The translations under genes and the position numbers were made by a program. A stretch of DNA of 64,000 nt from NCBI RefSeq assembly GCF_001514205.1, contig NZ_KQ948783.1, positions 137,625 to 201,624 of the forward strand, read 5' to 3'. Of this stretch, positions 17,327 to 28,919 are shown piece by piece. Each line of letters begins with the position of its first letter. Position 1 is the stretch's first letter. The DNA comes from Streptomyces griseoruber. GTDB lineage: Bacteria > Actinomycetota > Actinomycetes > Streptomycetales > Streptomycetaceae. A model generated the notes under the pieces. That model saw nothing but the letters and a program-made list of their open reading frames with translations. It did not search any database and was not told where the DNA came from.

Positions 17327-18151
17327 CTACGCATAGAGACGTTCGAGGACGACGGCCACGCCGTCGTCCTCGTTCGACGTCGTCACCTCGTCGGCCACCG
17401 CCTTCAGCTCCGGATGGGCGTTGGCCATCGCGACCCCGCGGGCGGCCCAGTCGAACATCGGGATGTCGTTGGGCATGTCCCCGAAGGCGATGGTGTCCTC
17501 GGGTCCGATGCCCAGGTGCTCGGCGGCCAGGGCCAGCCCCGTCGCCTTGGTGATCCCGCACGGCTGGAGCTCCACCGTGCCCGGCCCGGACATGGTGACG
17601 GTGGCGAGCGAGCCGACCACCGCGCGGGCCGTCGAGGCCAGTTCGTCGTCGGAGAGCGTCGGATGGCGCAGCAGCACCTTGCTGATCGGCTCGCACCACA
17701 GGTCGTCGCGGCGCTCCACGCGCAGGGCGGGCAGGGTCGGGTGCGGCATCAGATAGCCCGGCTCGATCAGTGTGAGCCCGTCGACGCCGTCCTGGTCGAC
17801 GGCCGCGTACACCTGCCCGACCTCGGCCTCGATCTTGCCGAGCGCGGTCTCCGCGAGTTCCCGGTCCAGGGTGACCGACCACAGCAGACGGTCCCCGCCG
17901 GCGTCGTACAGCTGCGCACCCTGTCCGCACACCGCGAGTCCTCTGCTGTGCAGGCGGTCCAGGAGCGGTCGTACACGCGGCGCGGGCCGGCCGGTCACCA
18001 CCAGATGGCGAGCGCCGGCCGCCGCCACCCGCGCGAGCGCGTCCAGCGACCGGTCGGAGAACGTGTCGTCGCCGCGCAGCAGCGTTCCGTCCAGGTCGGT
18101 GGCGACGAGGGAGTACGTGGTGCGCTCGGCATATGCGGTGGGTGCGGCCAT
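17327..18151 (-). CDS. Cof-type HAD phosphatase
   Basis: This is a cytoplasmic HAD-superfamily hydrolase of the Cof/YidA (IIB cap) subclass, 274 residues from the ATG at 18151. The nucleophile motif is VATDLDGTLLRGDD, motif II is LVVTGRPAPRV, and motifs III/IV are ISKVLLRH...KATGLALAAEHLGI and IAFGDMPNDIPMFDWA. The cap domain lies between motifs II and III. Family members dephosphorylate sugar phosphates, flavin precursors or PLP, and the substrate is not predictable here. It is convergent with the transglycosylase, leaving only 12 bp between the stops. Confidence 0.9.
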   Translation of the reverse strand: MAAPTAYAERTTYSLVATDLDGTLLRGDDTFSDRSLDALARVAAAGARHLVVTGRPAPRVRPLLDRLHSRGLAVCGQGAQLYDAGGDRLLWSVTLDRELAETALGKIEAEVGQVYAAVDQDGVDGLTLIEPGYLMPHPTLPALRVERRDDLWCEPISKVLLRHPTLSDDELASTARAVVGSLATVTMSGPGTVELQPCGITKATGLALAAEHLGIGPEDTIAFGDMPNDIPMFDWAARGVAMANAHPELKAVADEVTTSNEDDGVAVVLERLYA

Positions 18152-18481
18152 GATCAGAGAATACGGATCCCGCACCCCCCGGACTCGACGTGAACCGGAC
18201 CAGGACGGAGTCCGGCCCCCTTCTGTCAACTCCCCTTCTTTTGTTGACCGATCACTCACCGATCGCGGGTGAACACGGGTCCGGGAAACGCCTTCCGGCA
18301 CATCGCCGGGTAACGACCGGTCGGCGACCCGCACCCTTCGACAGCTGTCCGAGATCCGGGCGGCCCGCAGGCCGACCCGTGCCGCCCGCCCGAGGTCGGA
18401 CGTAACGTGTGGCCCGGCCGCCCGCACCCGCGGAGCGGACGCGAGCACGACATGGTGAGCAGGAAAGAGAGGCAGTACCCG
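18152..18481. promoter_or_regulatory. Intergenic divergent region, HAD phosphatase / fumarylacetoacetase
   Basis: These 330 bp separate two divergent genes and contain no supported ORF. A repeated ACCGATC motif occurs at about 18248-18272, and TTGAC-like hexamers on the minus strand near 18228-18248 could serve the HAD gene. The ribosome site GAAAGAGAGGCAG lies just before the fumarylacetoacetase ATG. No operator is clear. Confidence 0.4.
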
Positions 18482-19693
18482 ATGCCCCCCTTCGACATCC
18501 CCGAGGGCGACCCCTTCGGCCCGCACAACCTTCCGTACGGCGTCTTCTCGCTCCCCGGCCCTGCGGAGCGGACCGTCGGCGTACGGCTCGGCGACCACGT
18601 CCTGGACGCGGGCGCCGCGGCCCGTGCGCTCGGCTCGCCGCACGCCGCCCTGCTCGCCCGGCCGACCCTCAACCCCCTGCTGGCGGCGGGCCGCACCACC
18701 TGGTCGGAGGTCCGGCGCACCCTCACGGAGGCCGTCACCGACCCCGCGCACCGCGCCACCCTCGAACCGCTCCTGCACCCCCTGTCCTCGGTGACCCTGC
18801 ACCTGCCGTTCGACGTCGCGGACTACGTCGACTTCTACGCCTCCGAGAACCACGCCCGGAACGTCGGCCGGATCTTCCGCCCCGACGCACCCGACTCCCT
18901 CACCCCGAACTGGAAGCATCTGCCGATCGGTTACCACGGCCGCTCGGGCACGGTGATCGTCTCCGGCACCGATGTCGTCCGCCCGTCGGGCCAGCGCAAG
19001 GGCCCGGCCGATCCCGCCCCGGTGTTCGGTCCGTCCGTCCGCCTCGACATCGAGGCCGAGGTCGGCTTCGTGGTGGGCGTGCCGTCGGCGATGGGGAAGC
19101 CGGTGGCCGCGGCCGCCTTCCGGGACCATGTGTTCGGCCTCTGCCTGCTCAACGACTGGTCCGCCCGGGACGTCCAGGCCTGGGAGTACGTCCCCCTCGG
19201 TCCGTTCCTCGGGAAGTCCTTCGCCACCTCGGTGTCGGCCTGGATCACCCCGCTGGAGGCGCTGGAGGAGGCCCGGGTGGCGCCGCCCGGGCGCACCCAT
19301 CCGCTGCTGCCCTACCTGGACGACACCTCCGCCGAACCCGCCGGCTACGACCTGCGCATCTCGATCGCGATCAACGGCCATGTCGTGTCCGAACCCCCCT
19401 TCGCCTCGATGTACTGGACCGCCGCCCAGCAGCTCGCCCACATGACCGTGAACGGCGCCTCCCTGCGCACCGGCGACCTCTACGGCTCGGGCACGGTCAG
19501 CGGCCCGGCCCCCGAGCAGCGCGGCTCCCTGCTGGAACTGACCTGGAACGGCCGCGACGCCCTGGAACTCCCCGACGGCAAGCGCACCTTCCTGGAGGAC
19601 GGCGACGAGGTGACCCTGTCGGCCTGGGCCCCGGGTCCCGGCGGCCTGCGGGTGGGGCTCGGGGAGGTGAGCGGGCGGATCGTGGCGGGATGA
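18482..19693 (+). CDS. fahA: Fumarylacetoacetase
   Basis: This is the last enzyme of tyrosine/phenylalanine degradation, splitting 4-fumarylacetoacetate to fumarate and acetoacetate. The 403-residue length (ATG 18482, after AAAGAGAGG) is typical. The N-terminal SH3-like domain starts PPFDIPEGDPFGPHNLPYGVFS. The catalytic domain shows DYVDFYASENHA, PIGYHGRSGT, the metal ligands in DIEAEVGFVVG, and LLNDWSARDVQAWEYVPLGPFLGKSF, all diagnostic of FAH. No homogentisate dioxygenase or maleylacetoacetate isomerase gene is adjacent, so the pathway genes are scattered. Confidence 0.95.
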   Translation: MPPFDIPEGDPFGPHNLPYGVFSLPGPAERTVGVRLGDHVLDAGAAARALGSPHAALLARPTLNPLLAAGRTTWSEVRRTLTEAVTDPAHRATLEPLLHPLSSVTLHLPFDVADYVDFYASENHARNVGRIFRPDAPDSLTPNWKHLPIGYHGRSGTVIVSGTDVVRPSGQRKGPADPAPVFGPSVRLDIEAEVGFVVGVPSAMGKPVAAAAFRDHVFGLCLLNDWSARDVQAWEYVPLGPFLGKSFATSVSAWITPLEALEEARVAPPGRTHPLLPYLDDTSAEPAGYDLRISIAINGHVVSEPPFASMYWTAAQQLAHMTVNGASLRTGDLYGSGTVSGPAPEQRGSLLELTWNGRDALELPDGKRTFLEDGDEVTLSAWAPGPGGLRVGLGEVSGRIVAG

Positions 19694-19880
19694 CGGCCTG
19701 CTTCCAGCAGGCTGACGCGGGCGGTCGCCGCCGTCATACTGGCGGCGGGCGCGGTTCTCGTGCCGCTCCCGCCGCACGTCTGTCGCACCCCCGGCCGGAC
19801 CTCCGCTCCCGGAGCACGGCCCCGCCGCACCTTGCGCGTCCCTCGCCCGTTCTCTCCGATCAGGATCCGGAGCCCCTGGC

Positions 19881-20831
19881 ATGACCGATGGCATGACCGT
19901 CTGCCTGCTCCTGCTGAGCGCCGTCGCGGTGACCGCCGCCGTGCCGGTGCCGCGTGCGCTGACCCGGGCGCAGTGGCCGGAGCGGGAGCCGGTGGTGGCG
20001 CTGTGGGTGTGGCAGTGCCTGGTCGCCACGGTCCTGCTGTGCTGTCTGACGGCGCTGGTGCTCGGTGCCGCCGCCGTCTTCCACACCGTCCGTGCCCAGG
20101 TGTTCGCGCCCGCGCCACCCGCGGTCACCGAGGCGTACGACCTCTCCGCCGCCCCGCCCTGGGCCGCCGCGCTCACCCTGCTGCTGGCCTGCGGGGCCGC
20201 CTGGACCACCGCGATGCTGGCCCGGGAGCTCGTCGAGGCACGCCGGCGCCGCGGCCAGACCCGCGCCCATCTGCGGGAACGCGCCCCCGAGCTGCCCGCG
20301 GGCCTGCCGTCCGCCCGGGGCCCGCTGCTCGTGCTGGAGGACGAGTACCCCGACGCCTGGTGGATGCCCGGCAACCCGCCCCAGCTGATCGTCACCACCG
20401 GGGCCCTGCACCGCCTCACCTCCCACCAGCTGGACGCCGTCCTGGCCCATGAGCGCGACCACGCCCGCGCCCACCACGACTGGCTGCTGCACCTCTCGAC
20501 CGCCCTGGCCACCGGATTCCCCCGCATTCCGCTCTTCTCCCATTTCTGCGACCAGACCCACCGCCTGGTCGAACTCGCCGCCGACGACACCGCCTCCCGT
20601 CGCTGCGGCCACCTGACCACCGCCCTGGCACTGATCGAGCTGAACCAGCACCGGGGCGTCCTGTCCTGCGCCTCCAGCCACCGTCTCCTCGGCGAGCGCG
20701 TCGACCGTCTCCTGGAGCCACCGCCCCGGCTGGGCCGCAGGCACCGGGCGCTGACGACGGCGGTGGCCGGACTGGTGCCCCTGCTCCCCCTGCTGATCGC
20801 CTTCGCACCGGGCCTCAACGCCCTGGCGTGA
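19881..20831 (+). CDS. M56 family membrane metallopeptidase
   Basis: This BlaR1/HtpX-like integral membrane protease has 316 residues. The N terminus contains three hydrophobic segments (LLLLSAVAVTAAVPV; CLVATVLLCCLTALVLGAA; WAAALTLLLACGAAW). The catalytic zinc motif HERDH is in VLAHERDHARAHHDW, followed by the third ligand region VELAADDTASRR, and a last membrane helix ends the protein. In many genomes a BlaI-type repressor gene precedes it; none is present here. An ATG 12 bp downstream is an alternative start. Confidence 0.85.
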   Translation: MTDGMTVCLLLLSAVAVTAAVPVPRALTRAQWPEREPVVALWVWQCLVATVLLCCLTALVLGAAAVFHTVRAQVFAPAPPAVTEAYDLSAAPPWAAALTLLLACGAAWTTAMLARELVEARRRRGQTRAHLRERAPELPAGLPSARGPLLVLEDEYPDAWWMPGNPPQLIVTTGALHRLTSHQLDAVLAHERDHARAHHDWLLHLSTALATGFPRIPLFSHFCDQTHRLVELAADDTASRRCGHLTTALALIELNQHRGVLSCASSHRLLGERVDRLLEPPPRLGRRHRALTTAVAGLVPLLPLLIAFAPGLNALA

Positions 20832-20847
20832 CACCGGCTCCGTACCG

Positions 20848-21446
20848 CGCCCCGCAGACGGCACGGTGGTGGCAGATCTTGTCGCGAGCGACCGCGGCCC
20901 GGTGTACCCGAAGCTGAGCCATCTCCCCGAGGAGTCGATCTCCGCACCGGAGTCCCTCCTCCACTCCACGGAGCGTCCGACGCGCGGCACCTTCCACTCC
21001 GGGCGGGGCCACGACTACCGCACGCACGACATCGAGATGCACATCTCCGAGATCGGCCTGTGCGGCGGCCACTCGGCCTCGGGCGTACGGGTCGACGGCC
21101 ACGCCCGGACGACCGTCCCCCGGCTGTACGCCGCGGGCGACCTGGCCTGTGTCCCGCACAACTACATGATCGGCACGTTCGTCTTCGGCGACCTCGCGGG
21201 CGCCGACGCCGCTCAGCACTCCCCCTACGAAGGGGAGTTGCCCGCCGAGCAGCTGAGGGAGGCGCACGAGCTGGTCTACCGCCCGCTGCACAACCCGGAC
21301 GGCCCGCCGCAGCCCCAGGTCGAGTACAAGCTGCGCCGCTTCGTGAACGACTACGTGTCCCCGCCGAAGTCGGGCGCGCGGCCCTGGCCACGGCCCCGGC
21401 CGACTCGGACGCGGATGTCAGGGCGTACGCGGGACGGGCGTTGTGA
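20848..21446 (+). pseudogene. Remnant of fumarate reductase/succinate dehydrogenase-type flavoprotein
   Basis: This fragment covers the FAD-domain part of an AprA/FrdA-like flavoprotein. It begins in mid-protein (DGTVVADLVASDRGPVY), carries HISEIGLCGGHSASGVRVD and PRLYAAGDLACVPHNYMIGT, and loses the family sequence after YVSPPKSGAR, where a frameshift leads into low-complexity Pro/Arg. Intact relatives are several hundred residues longer and start with a Rossmann GxGxxG, which is absent here. The surviving core is well conserved, so decay is recent, or the fragment came from recombination. Confidence 0.75.
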
Positions 21447-21546
21447 GGCCGTGGACCGAACCCCGGCGGTCCGACCCGCCGTCCGGGCGGCCGCACCGTC
21501 GGGTCCGCCCCCGGTCCGGGCGGCCGGGCGCCCTGGGTCCGGGAAC

Positions 21547-23577
<2,031 letters not shown>

Positions 23578-23648
23578 CGTCTCGTCCCCCGTACGTCGTC
23601 CCTCGACCACTGCCTCCACGATAGGGGTCCGGACTGACACCGCCGGAG

Positions 23649-23657
23649 TTATCCACA
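23649..23657 (+). promoter_or_regulatory. DnaA-box-like nonamer
   Basis: TTATCCACA lies in the 190-bp gap between the recQ start and the nuoN end. It matches the bacterial DnaA-box consensus. It is isolated here, but two more boxes lie at the 5' end of nuoN. Confidence 0.4.
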
Positions 23658-23767
23658 GGCTCGATCAGGTCACCCTGTGTACATCTGTCCTCACTCGAAC
23701 ACGCGGACGGGCCCGGCCCCCCGGAAACCGAGGGAGCCGCGCCCGCCGTATACGCGCGTCTCGCGGG

Positions 23768-25417
23768 TCAGCGCACGAACACCCCTGCCTGGTTCGCCAG
23801 GTCCAGGAAGTACTGCGGCGCCACACCGAGCACCAGGGTGACCGCGACCCCCACGCCGATGGCCGTCATCGTCAGCGGCGACGGCACCGCGACGGTCGGG
23901 CCCTCGGGCTTCGGCTCGCTGAAGAACATCAGCACGATCACCCGGATGTAGAAGAACGCGGCGATCGCCGACGAGATCACACCGACCACGACCAGCGGCC
24001 CGGCCCCACCCTCGGCGGCCGCCTTGAACACGGCGAACTTCCCGGCGAACCCGGAGGTCAGCGGGATACCGGCGAAGGCCAGCAGGAACACCGCGAACAC
24101 GGCCGCGACCAGCGGCGACCGCCGGCCCAGCCCCGCCCACTTGGACAGGTGCGTGGCCTCGCCGCCGGCGTCGCGCACCAGCGTCACCACGGCGAACGCG
24201 CCGATCGTCACGAAGGAGTACGCGGCCAGGTAGAACAGCACGGACGAGACACCGTCGGGGGTGGTCGCGATGACACCCGCGAGGATGAAGCCGGCGTGCG
24301 CGATGGACGAGTACGCCAGCAGCCGCTTGATGTCGGTCTGGGTGATCGCGACGATCGCGCCGCCCAGCATGGTGATGACCGCGACGCCCCACATGACCGG
24401 CCGCCAGTCCCAGCGCAGGCCGGGCAGGACGACGTACAGGATCCGCAGCAGCGCGCCGAAGGCGGCCACCTTGGTCGCCGCGGCCATGAAGCCGGTGACC
24501 GGGGTGGGGGCGCCCTGGTAGACGTCCGGCGTCCACATGTGGAACGGCACGGCGCCGACCTTGAACAGCAGGCCCATGACGATCAGCGCGGTGCCGATGA
24601 GCAGCAGCGCGTCGTTGCCCATGGTGTCGGCGAGCGCCGGGTTCACGTTCTTGACGGTGCCGTCGACGACCTGGGAGATCGTCCCGTACGACACCGAGCC
24701 GGCGTAGCCGTAGAGCAGGGCGATGCCGAAGAGGGTGAACGCGGAGGCGAACGCGCCGAGCAGGAAGTACTTGACCGCGGCCTCCTGCGACATGAGCCGC
24801 TTGCGGCGGGCCAGGGCGCACAGGAGGTAGAGCGGGAGCGAGAAGACTTCCAGGGCGATGAAGAGGGTCAGCAGGTCGTTGGCCGACGGGAAGACCAGCA
24901 TGCCGGCGACCGCGAAGAGCAGCAGCGGGAAGACCTCGGTGGTGGTGAAACCGGCCTTGACCGCGGCTTTCTCGCTGTCGCTGCCGGGCACGGAGGCCGC
25001 CTGGGCGGCGAAGGAGTCGACCCGGTTGCCGTGTGCCTCGGGGTCGAGGCGGCGTTCGGCGAAGGTGAACAGGCCGACCAGGGCGGCCAGCAGGATCGTG
25101 CCCTGGAGGAAGAGGGCCGGTCCGTCGACCGCGATCGCGCCCATGGCGGCGATGCGCGCCTTCGTCGTGCCGTAGCCGTCCGCCGCGAGGGCGACGACCG
25201 CGGCGAACGCGGCGGCCAGCGCCACGACGGACACGAACAGCTGTGCGTAGTAGCGGTGCTTGCGCGGCACGAAGGCCTCGACGAGCACCCCGACGATCGC
25301 CGCTCCCACGACGATCAAGGTGGGCGACAATTGCCCGTATTCGATCTTCGGCGCGTCGATCTTGGCGATCGGCTCGGCCGCCGTTGTCCACAGGCTGTGG
25401 ACGGCTGATGCGCTCAC
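23768..25417 (-). CDS. nuoN: NADH-quinone oxidoreductase subunit N
   Basis: This is an antiporter-like membrane subunit of complex I (549 residues, about 14 membrane helices). The conserved proton-channel residues occur in LFIALEVFSLPLYLLCAL (Glu of TM5), VGAVPFHMWTPDVYQGAP (Lys helix), and ITQTDIKRLLAYSSIAHAGF. The GTG start overlaps the nuoM stop. It is the last gene of the nuoA-N operon. The N terminus (about 60 residues) is longer than in E. coli, as usual in actinobacteria. Confidence 0.96.
   Translation of the reverse strand: MSASAVHSLWTTAAEPIAKIDAPKIEYGQLSPTLIVVGAAIVGVLVEAFVPRKHRYYAQLFVSVVALAAAFAAVVALAADGYGTTKARIAAMGAIAVDGPALFLQGTILLAALVGLFTFAERRLDPEAHGNRVDSFAAQAASVPGSDSEKAAVKAGFTTTEVFPLLLFAVAGMLVFPSANDLLTLFIALEVFSLPLYLLCALARRKRLMSQEAAVKYFLLGAFASAFTLFGIALLYGYAGSVSYGTISQVVDGTVKNVNPALADTMGNDALLLIGTALIVMGLLFKVGAVPFHMWTPDVYQGAPTPVTGFMAAATKVAAFGALLRILYVVLPGLRWDWRPVMWGVAVITMLGGAIVAITQTDIKRLLAYSSIAHAGFILAGVIATTPDGVSSVLFYLAAYSFVTIGAFAVVTLVRDAGGEATHLSKWAGLGRRSPLVAAVFAVFLLAFAGIPLTSGFAGKFAVFKAAAEGGAGPLVVVGVISSAIAAFFYIRVIVLMFFSEPKPEGPTVAVPSPLTMTAIGVGVAVTLVLGVAPQYFLDLANQAGVFVR
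25384..25404. promoter_or_regulatory. Pair of inverted DnaA boxes in the 5' end of nuoN
   Basis: TTGTCCACA (25384-25392), the exact Streptomyces DnaA consensus, faces CCGTCCACA on the other strand (25396-25404) across a 3-bp gap. The pair is inside coding sequence just downstream of the nuoN start. Confidence 0.45.
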
Positions 25418-26985
25418 TTGGCCGCCTCCACCTCGGGCCGGGGGTCCTTCTGATGTACGTCGGAGAGGGTCTGCTGGACCGCCGGGTTGACGATGTCCGT
25501 GAGGGGCTTCGGATAGACGCCCAGGAAGATCAGCAGCACGATCAGCGGGGCGACGACCGCGAGCTCACGCGCGCGGAGGTCGGGCATCGCGGAGACCTCG
25601 GCCTTCACCGGGCCCGTCATCGTCCGCTGGTAGAGGACGAGGGTGTACAGCGCGGCGAGCACGATGCCGAAGGTGGCGATGATGCCGATCGCCGGGTAGC
25701 GCGAGAACGTGCCGACGAGGACCAGGAACTCGCTCACGAACGGCGCCAGCCCGGGCAGCGACAGCGTCGCCAGACCGCCGATCAGGAAGGTGCCGGCGAG
25801 CACCGGGGCGACCTTCTGCACACCGCCGTAGTCCGCGATGAGCCGCGAGCCGCGCCGGGAGATCAGGAAGCCGGCGACCAGCATCAGGGCGGCCGTCGAG
25901 ATGCCGTGGTTGACCATGTAGAGCGTGGCGCCTGACTGGCCCTGGCTGGTCATCGCGAAGATGCCCATGATGATGAAGCCGAAGTGCGAGATCGACGCGT
26001 ACGCCACCAGCCGCTTGATGTCGCGCTGACCGACGGCGAGCAGCGCCCCGTAGACGATGCTGATCAGCGCGAGGACGAGGATGGCGGGCGTGGCCCACTT
26101 GCTGGCCTCCGGGAACAGCTGGAGACAGAAGCGGAGCATCGCGAAGGTGCCCACCTTGTCGACCACCGCGGTGATGAGGACGGCGACGGGGGCGGTGGAC
26201 TCCTGCATGGCGTTGGGCAGCCAGGTGTGCAGCGGCCACAGGGGCGCCTTCACCGCGAAGGCGAAGAAGAAGCCGAGGAACAGCCAGCGTTCGGTGCTGG
26301 TCGCCATGTGCAGCGAGCCGTTCGCGCGGGCGTCGGCGATCTCGGTGAGCGAGAAGCTCCCGGCCACCACGTACAGCCCGATCACCGCGGCCAGCATGAT
26401 CAGGCCGCCGACCAGGTTGTAGAGCAGGAACTTCACGGCCGCGTACGACCGTTGCGTGGACGCCGCCTGCTCGCCGTGCTCGTGGGCACGGTCGCCGAAG
26501 CCGCCGATGAGGAAGTACATCGGGATGAGCATGGCTTCGAAGAAGATGTAGAACAGGAAGACGTCGGTGGCCTCGAAGGAGAGGATCACCATCGCCTCGA
26601 CGGCCAGCATCAGGGCGAAGAAGCCCTGGGTGGGCCGCCAGCGCTTGCTGCCGGTCTCCAGCGGGTCGGCGTCGTGCCAGCCCGCCAGGATGATGAAGGG
26701 GATCAGCAGCGCGGTGAGCGCGATGAGGGCCACCGCGATGCCGTCCACGCCGAGTTCGTAGCGGACCCCGAAGTCCGCGATCCAGGCGTGGGACTCGGTG
26801 AGCTGGTAGCGGCTGCCGTCCGGGTCGAAGCGCACCAGGACGGCGATCGCCAGGGCGAGGGTGCCGAGGGAGACGAGCAGGGCCAGCGATTTGGCGGCGT
26901 TGCGCCGGGCGGCCGGGACGGCGGCCGTGGCGACCGCCCCGATCGCCGGGAGCGCGGCCGTCGCTGTCAGCAGAGGAAAGGACAT
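25414..26985 (-). CDS. nuoM: NADH-quinone oxidoreductase subunit M
   Basis: This is the second antiporter-like proton-pumping subunit of complex I, 523 residues with about 14 membrane helices. Key segments are FYIFFEAMLIPMYFLIGGFG (conserved Glu), AFAVKAPLWPLHTWLPNAMQESTAPV (Lys in the channel) and VGQRDIKRLVAYASISHFGFIIMG. The start is ATG 26985, 5 bp from the nuoL stop, and the end overlaps nuoN. It sits in the distal part of the membrane arm. Confidence 0.96.
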   Translation of the reverse strand: MSFPLLTATAALPAIGAVATAAVPAARRNAAKSLALLVSLGTLALAIAVLVRFDPDGSRYQLTESHAWIADFGVRYELGVDGIAVALIALTALLIPFIILAGWHDADPLETGSKRWRPTQGFFALMLAVEAMVILSFEATDVFLFYIFFEAMLIPMYFLIGGFGDRAHEHGEQAASTQRSYAAVKFLLYNLVGGLIMLAAVIGLYVVAGSFSLTEIADARANGSLHMATSTERWLFLGFFFAFAVKAPLWPLHTWLPNAMQESTAPVAVLITAVVDKVGTFAMLRFCLQLFPEASKWATPAILVLALISIVYGALLAVGQRDIKRLVAYASISHFGFIIMGIFAMTSQGQSGATLYMVNHGISTAALMLVAGFLISRRGSRLIADYGGVQKVAPVLAGTFLIGGLATLSLPGLAPFVSEFLVLVGTFSRYPAIGIIATFGIVLAALYTLVLYQRTMTGPVKAEVSAMPDLRARELAVVAPLIVLLIFLGVYPKPLTDIVNPAVQQTLSDVHQKDPRPEVEAAK

Positions 26986-26990
26986 CGGTA

Positions 26991-28904
26991 TCAGACCGCC
27001 CTCATCAGCAGGGTCGCGGCGACGAGGAGCGCCGCACCGCCGAACATCGAGACCGCGTACGACCGCGCGAAGCCGTTCTGCAGTCGGCGCAGCCGTCCGG
27101 AGAGGCCGCCGACCGAGGCCGCCGTGCCGTTGACGACTCCGTCGACCAGGGTGTGGTCGACGTACACCAGGGAGCGGGTGAGGTGCTCGCCGCCGCGGAC
27201 CAGGACGACGTGGTTGAAGTCGTCCTGCAGCAGGTCGCGGCGGGCGGCCCGGGTGAGCAGCGACCCGCGCGGGGCGACGGCCGGGACCGGGCGGCGGCCG
27301 TACTGGGCGTAGGCGATGGCGACGCCGATGACCAGGCAGACCATGGTCGCGCCGGTGACCGTCGCCACGCTGAGCGGGGAGTCGCCCTCGCTGTGCCCGG
27401 TGACGGGTTCGAGCCAGTGCAGGAAGCGGTCGCCGATGCTGAAGAACCCGCCCGCGAGGACCGACCCGAAGGCCAGCACGATCATCGGGATCGTCATGAT
27501 CTTGGGCGACTCGTGCGGGTGCGGCTCATGGCCGTCCGCGTCGGGCTGCCAGCGCTTCTCGCCGAAGAACGTCATCAGCATCACGCGCGTCATGTAGTAC
27601 GCGGTGATGGCCGCGCCCAGCAGCGCGCAGCCGCCGAGGATCCAGCCCTCGGTGCCGCCCTTGGCGAAGGCCGCCTCGATGATCTTGTCCTTGGAGAAGA
27701 AGCCGGACAGACCGGGGAAGCCGATGATGGCGAGGTAGCCGAGGCCGAAGGTGATGAAGGTGACCGGCATGTACGTCCGCAGGCCGCCGTACTTGCGCAT
27801 GTCGACCTCGTCGTTCATGCCGTGCATCACGGAGCCGGCGCCGAGGAACAGCCCGGCCTTGAAGAAGCCGTGCGTCACCAGGTGCATGATCGCGAAGACG
27901 TAGCCGATCGGGCCGAGGCCCGCGGCCAGCACCATGTAGCCGATCTGCGACATGGTCGAGCCGGCCAGCGCCTTCTTGATGTCGTCCTTCGCGCAACCGA
28001 CGATCGCACCGAACAGGAGCGTGACCGCTCCGACGACGGTGACGACGAGCTGGGCGTCGGGCGCGCCGTTGAAGACGGCCGCGGAGCGGACGATCAGATA
28101 GACGCCCGCGGTCACCATCGTCGCCGCGTGGATGAGGGCGGAGACCGGGGTCGGGCCCTCCATGGCGTCCCCGAGCCAGGACTGCAGCGGCACCTGGGCG
28201 GACTTGCCGCAGGCCGCGAGGAGCAGCATCAGGGCGATGGCGGTCAGCCTGCCCTCGCTCGCGTCGCCCGCGATGCCCGGCTCCTGCTCGCTGCCGAGCA
28301 GCGGGCCGAAGGCGAAGGTCCCGAAGGTGGTGAACATCAGCATGATGGCGATCGACAGGCCCATGTCGCCGACACGGTTGACCAGGAAGGCCTTCTTCGC
28401 CGCGGTGGCCGCGCTGGGCTTGTGCTGCCAGAAGCCGATGAGCAGGTAGGAGGCGAGACCGACGCCCTCCCAGCCGACGTACAGCAGCAGGTAGTTGTCG
28501 GCGAGGACGAGCAGCAGCATCGCCGCGAGGAACAGGTTGAGGTAGCCGAAGAAGCGGCGGCGCCGCTCGTCGTGCTCCATGTACCCGACCGAGTACAGGT
28601 GGATCAGCGAGCCGACGCCCGTGATCAGCAGCACGAACGTCATCGACAGCTGGTCGAGGCGGAAGGCCACGTCCGCCTGGAAGCCCTCGACCGGGATCCA
28701 GGTGAACAGGTGCTGGGTGAGCGTCCGGTCGTCGGCGCTCCTGCTGAGCAGGTCGCCGAAGAGGACGAGGCCGAACACGAAGGAGGCGGCCGCGAGGAGC
28801 GTGCCGATCCAGTGGCCGACGGCGTCGAGCCGGCGGCCGCCGACCAGGAGGACGGCCGCTCCGAGCAGGGGCGCCGCGATCAGCAGCGCGATCAGGTTCT
28901 CCAC
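26991..28904 (-). CDS. nuoL: NADH-quinone oxidoreductase subunit L
   Basis: This is the largest, most distal proton-pumping subunit (637 residues). It has LLYVGWEGVGLASYLLIGFW (conserved Glu), GKSAQVPLQSWLGDAMEGPTPVSALIHAATMV (Lys/His channel motif) and VGCAKDDIKKALAGSTMSQIGYM. The C-terminal part carries the long amphipathic lateral helix region that clamps NuoM and NuoN. The GTG start follows nuoK by 15 bp in the operon. Confidence 0.96.
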   Translation of the reverse strand: MENLIALLIAAPLLGAAVLLVGGRRLDAVGHWIGTLLAAASFVFGLVLFGDLLSRSADDRTLTQHLFTWIPVEGFQADVAFRLDQLSMTFVLLITGVGSLIHLYSVGYMEHDERRRRFFGYLNLFLAAMLLLVLADNYLLLYVGWEGVGLASYLLIGFWQHKPSAATAAKKAFLVNRVGDMGLSIAIMLMFTTFGTFAFGPLLGSEQEPGIAGDASEGRLTAIALMLLLAACGKSAQVPLQSWLGDAMEGPTPVSALIHAATMVTAGVYLIVRSAAVFNGAPDAQLVVTVVGAVTLLFGAIVGCAKDDIKKALAGSTMSQIGYMVLAAGLGPIGYVFAIMHLVTHGFFKAGLFLGAGSVMHGMNDEVDMRKYGGLRTYMPVTFITFGLGYLAIIGFPGLSGFFSKDKIIEAAFAKGGTEGWILGGCALLGAAITAYYMTRVMLMTFFGEKRWQPDADGHEPHPHESPKIMTIPMIVLAFGSVLAGGFFSIGDRFLHWLEPVTGHSEGDSPLSVATVTGATMVCLVIGVAIAYAQYGRRPVPAVAPRGSLLTRAARRDLLQDDFNHVVLVRGGEHLTRSLVYVDHTLVDGVVNGTAASVGGLSGRLRRLQNGFARSYAVSMFGGAALLVAATLLMRAV

Positions 28905-28919
28905 GATTCTTCCGACCCC

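Noticed and set aside
19760..20452. Plus-strand frame overlapping the M56 peptidase start
   Set aside because: Its signal-like N terminus has no matching domain and it reads against the peptidase frame.
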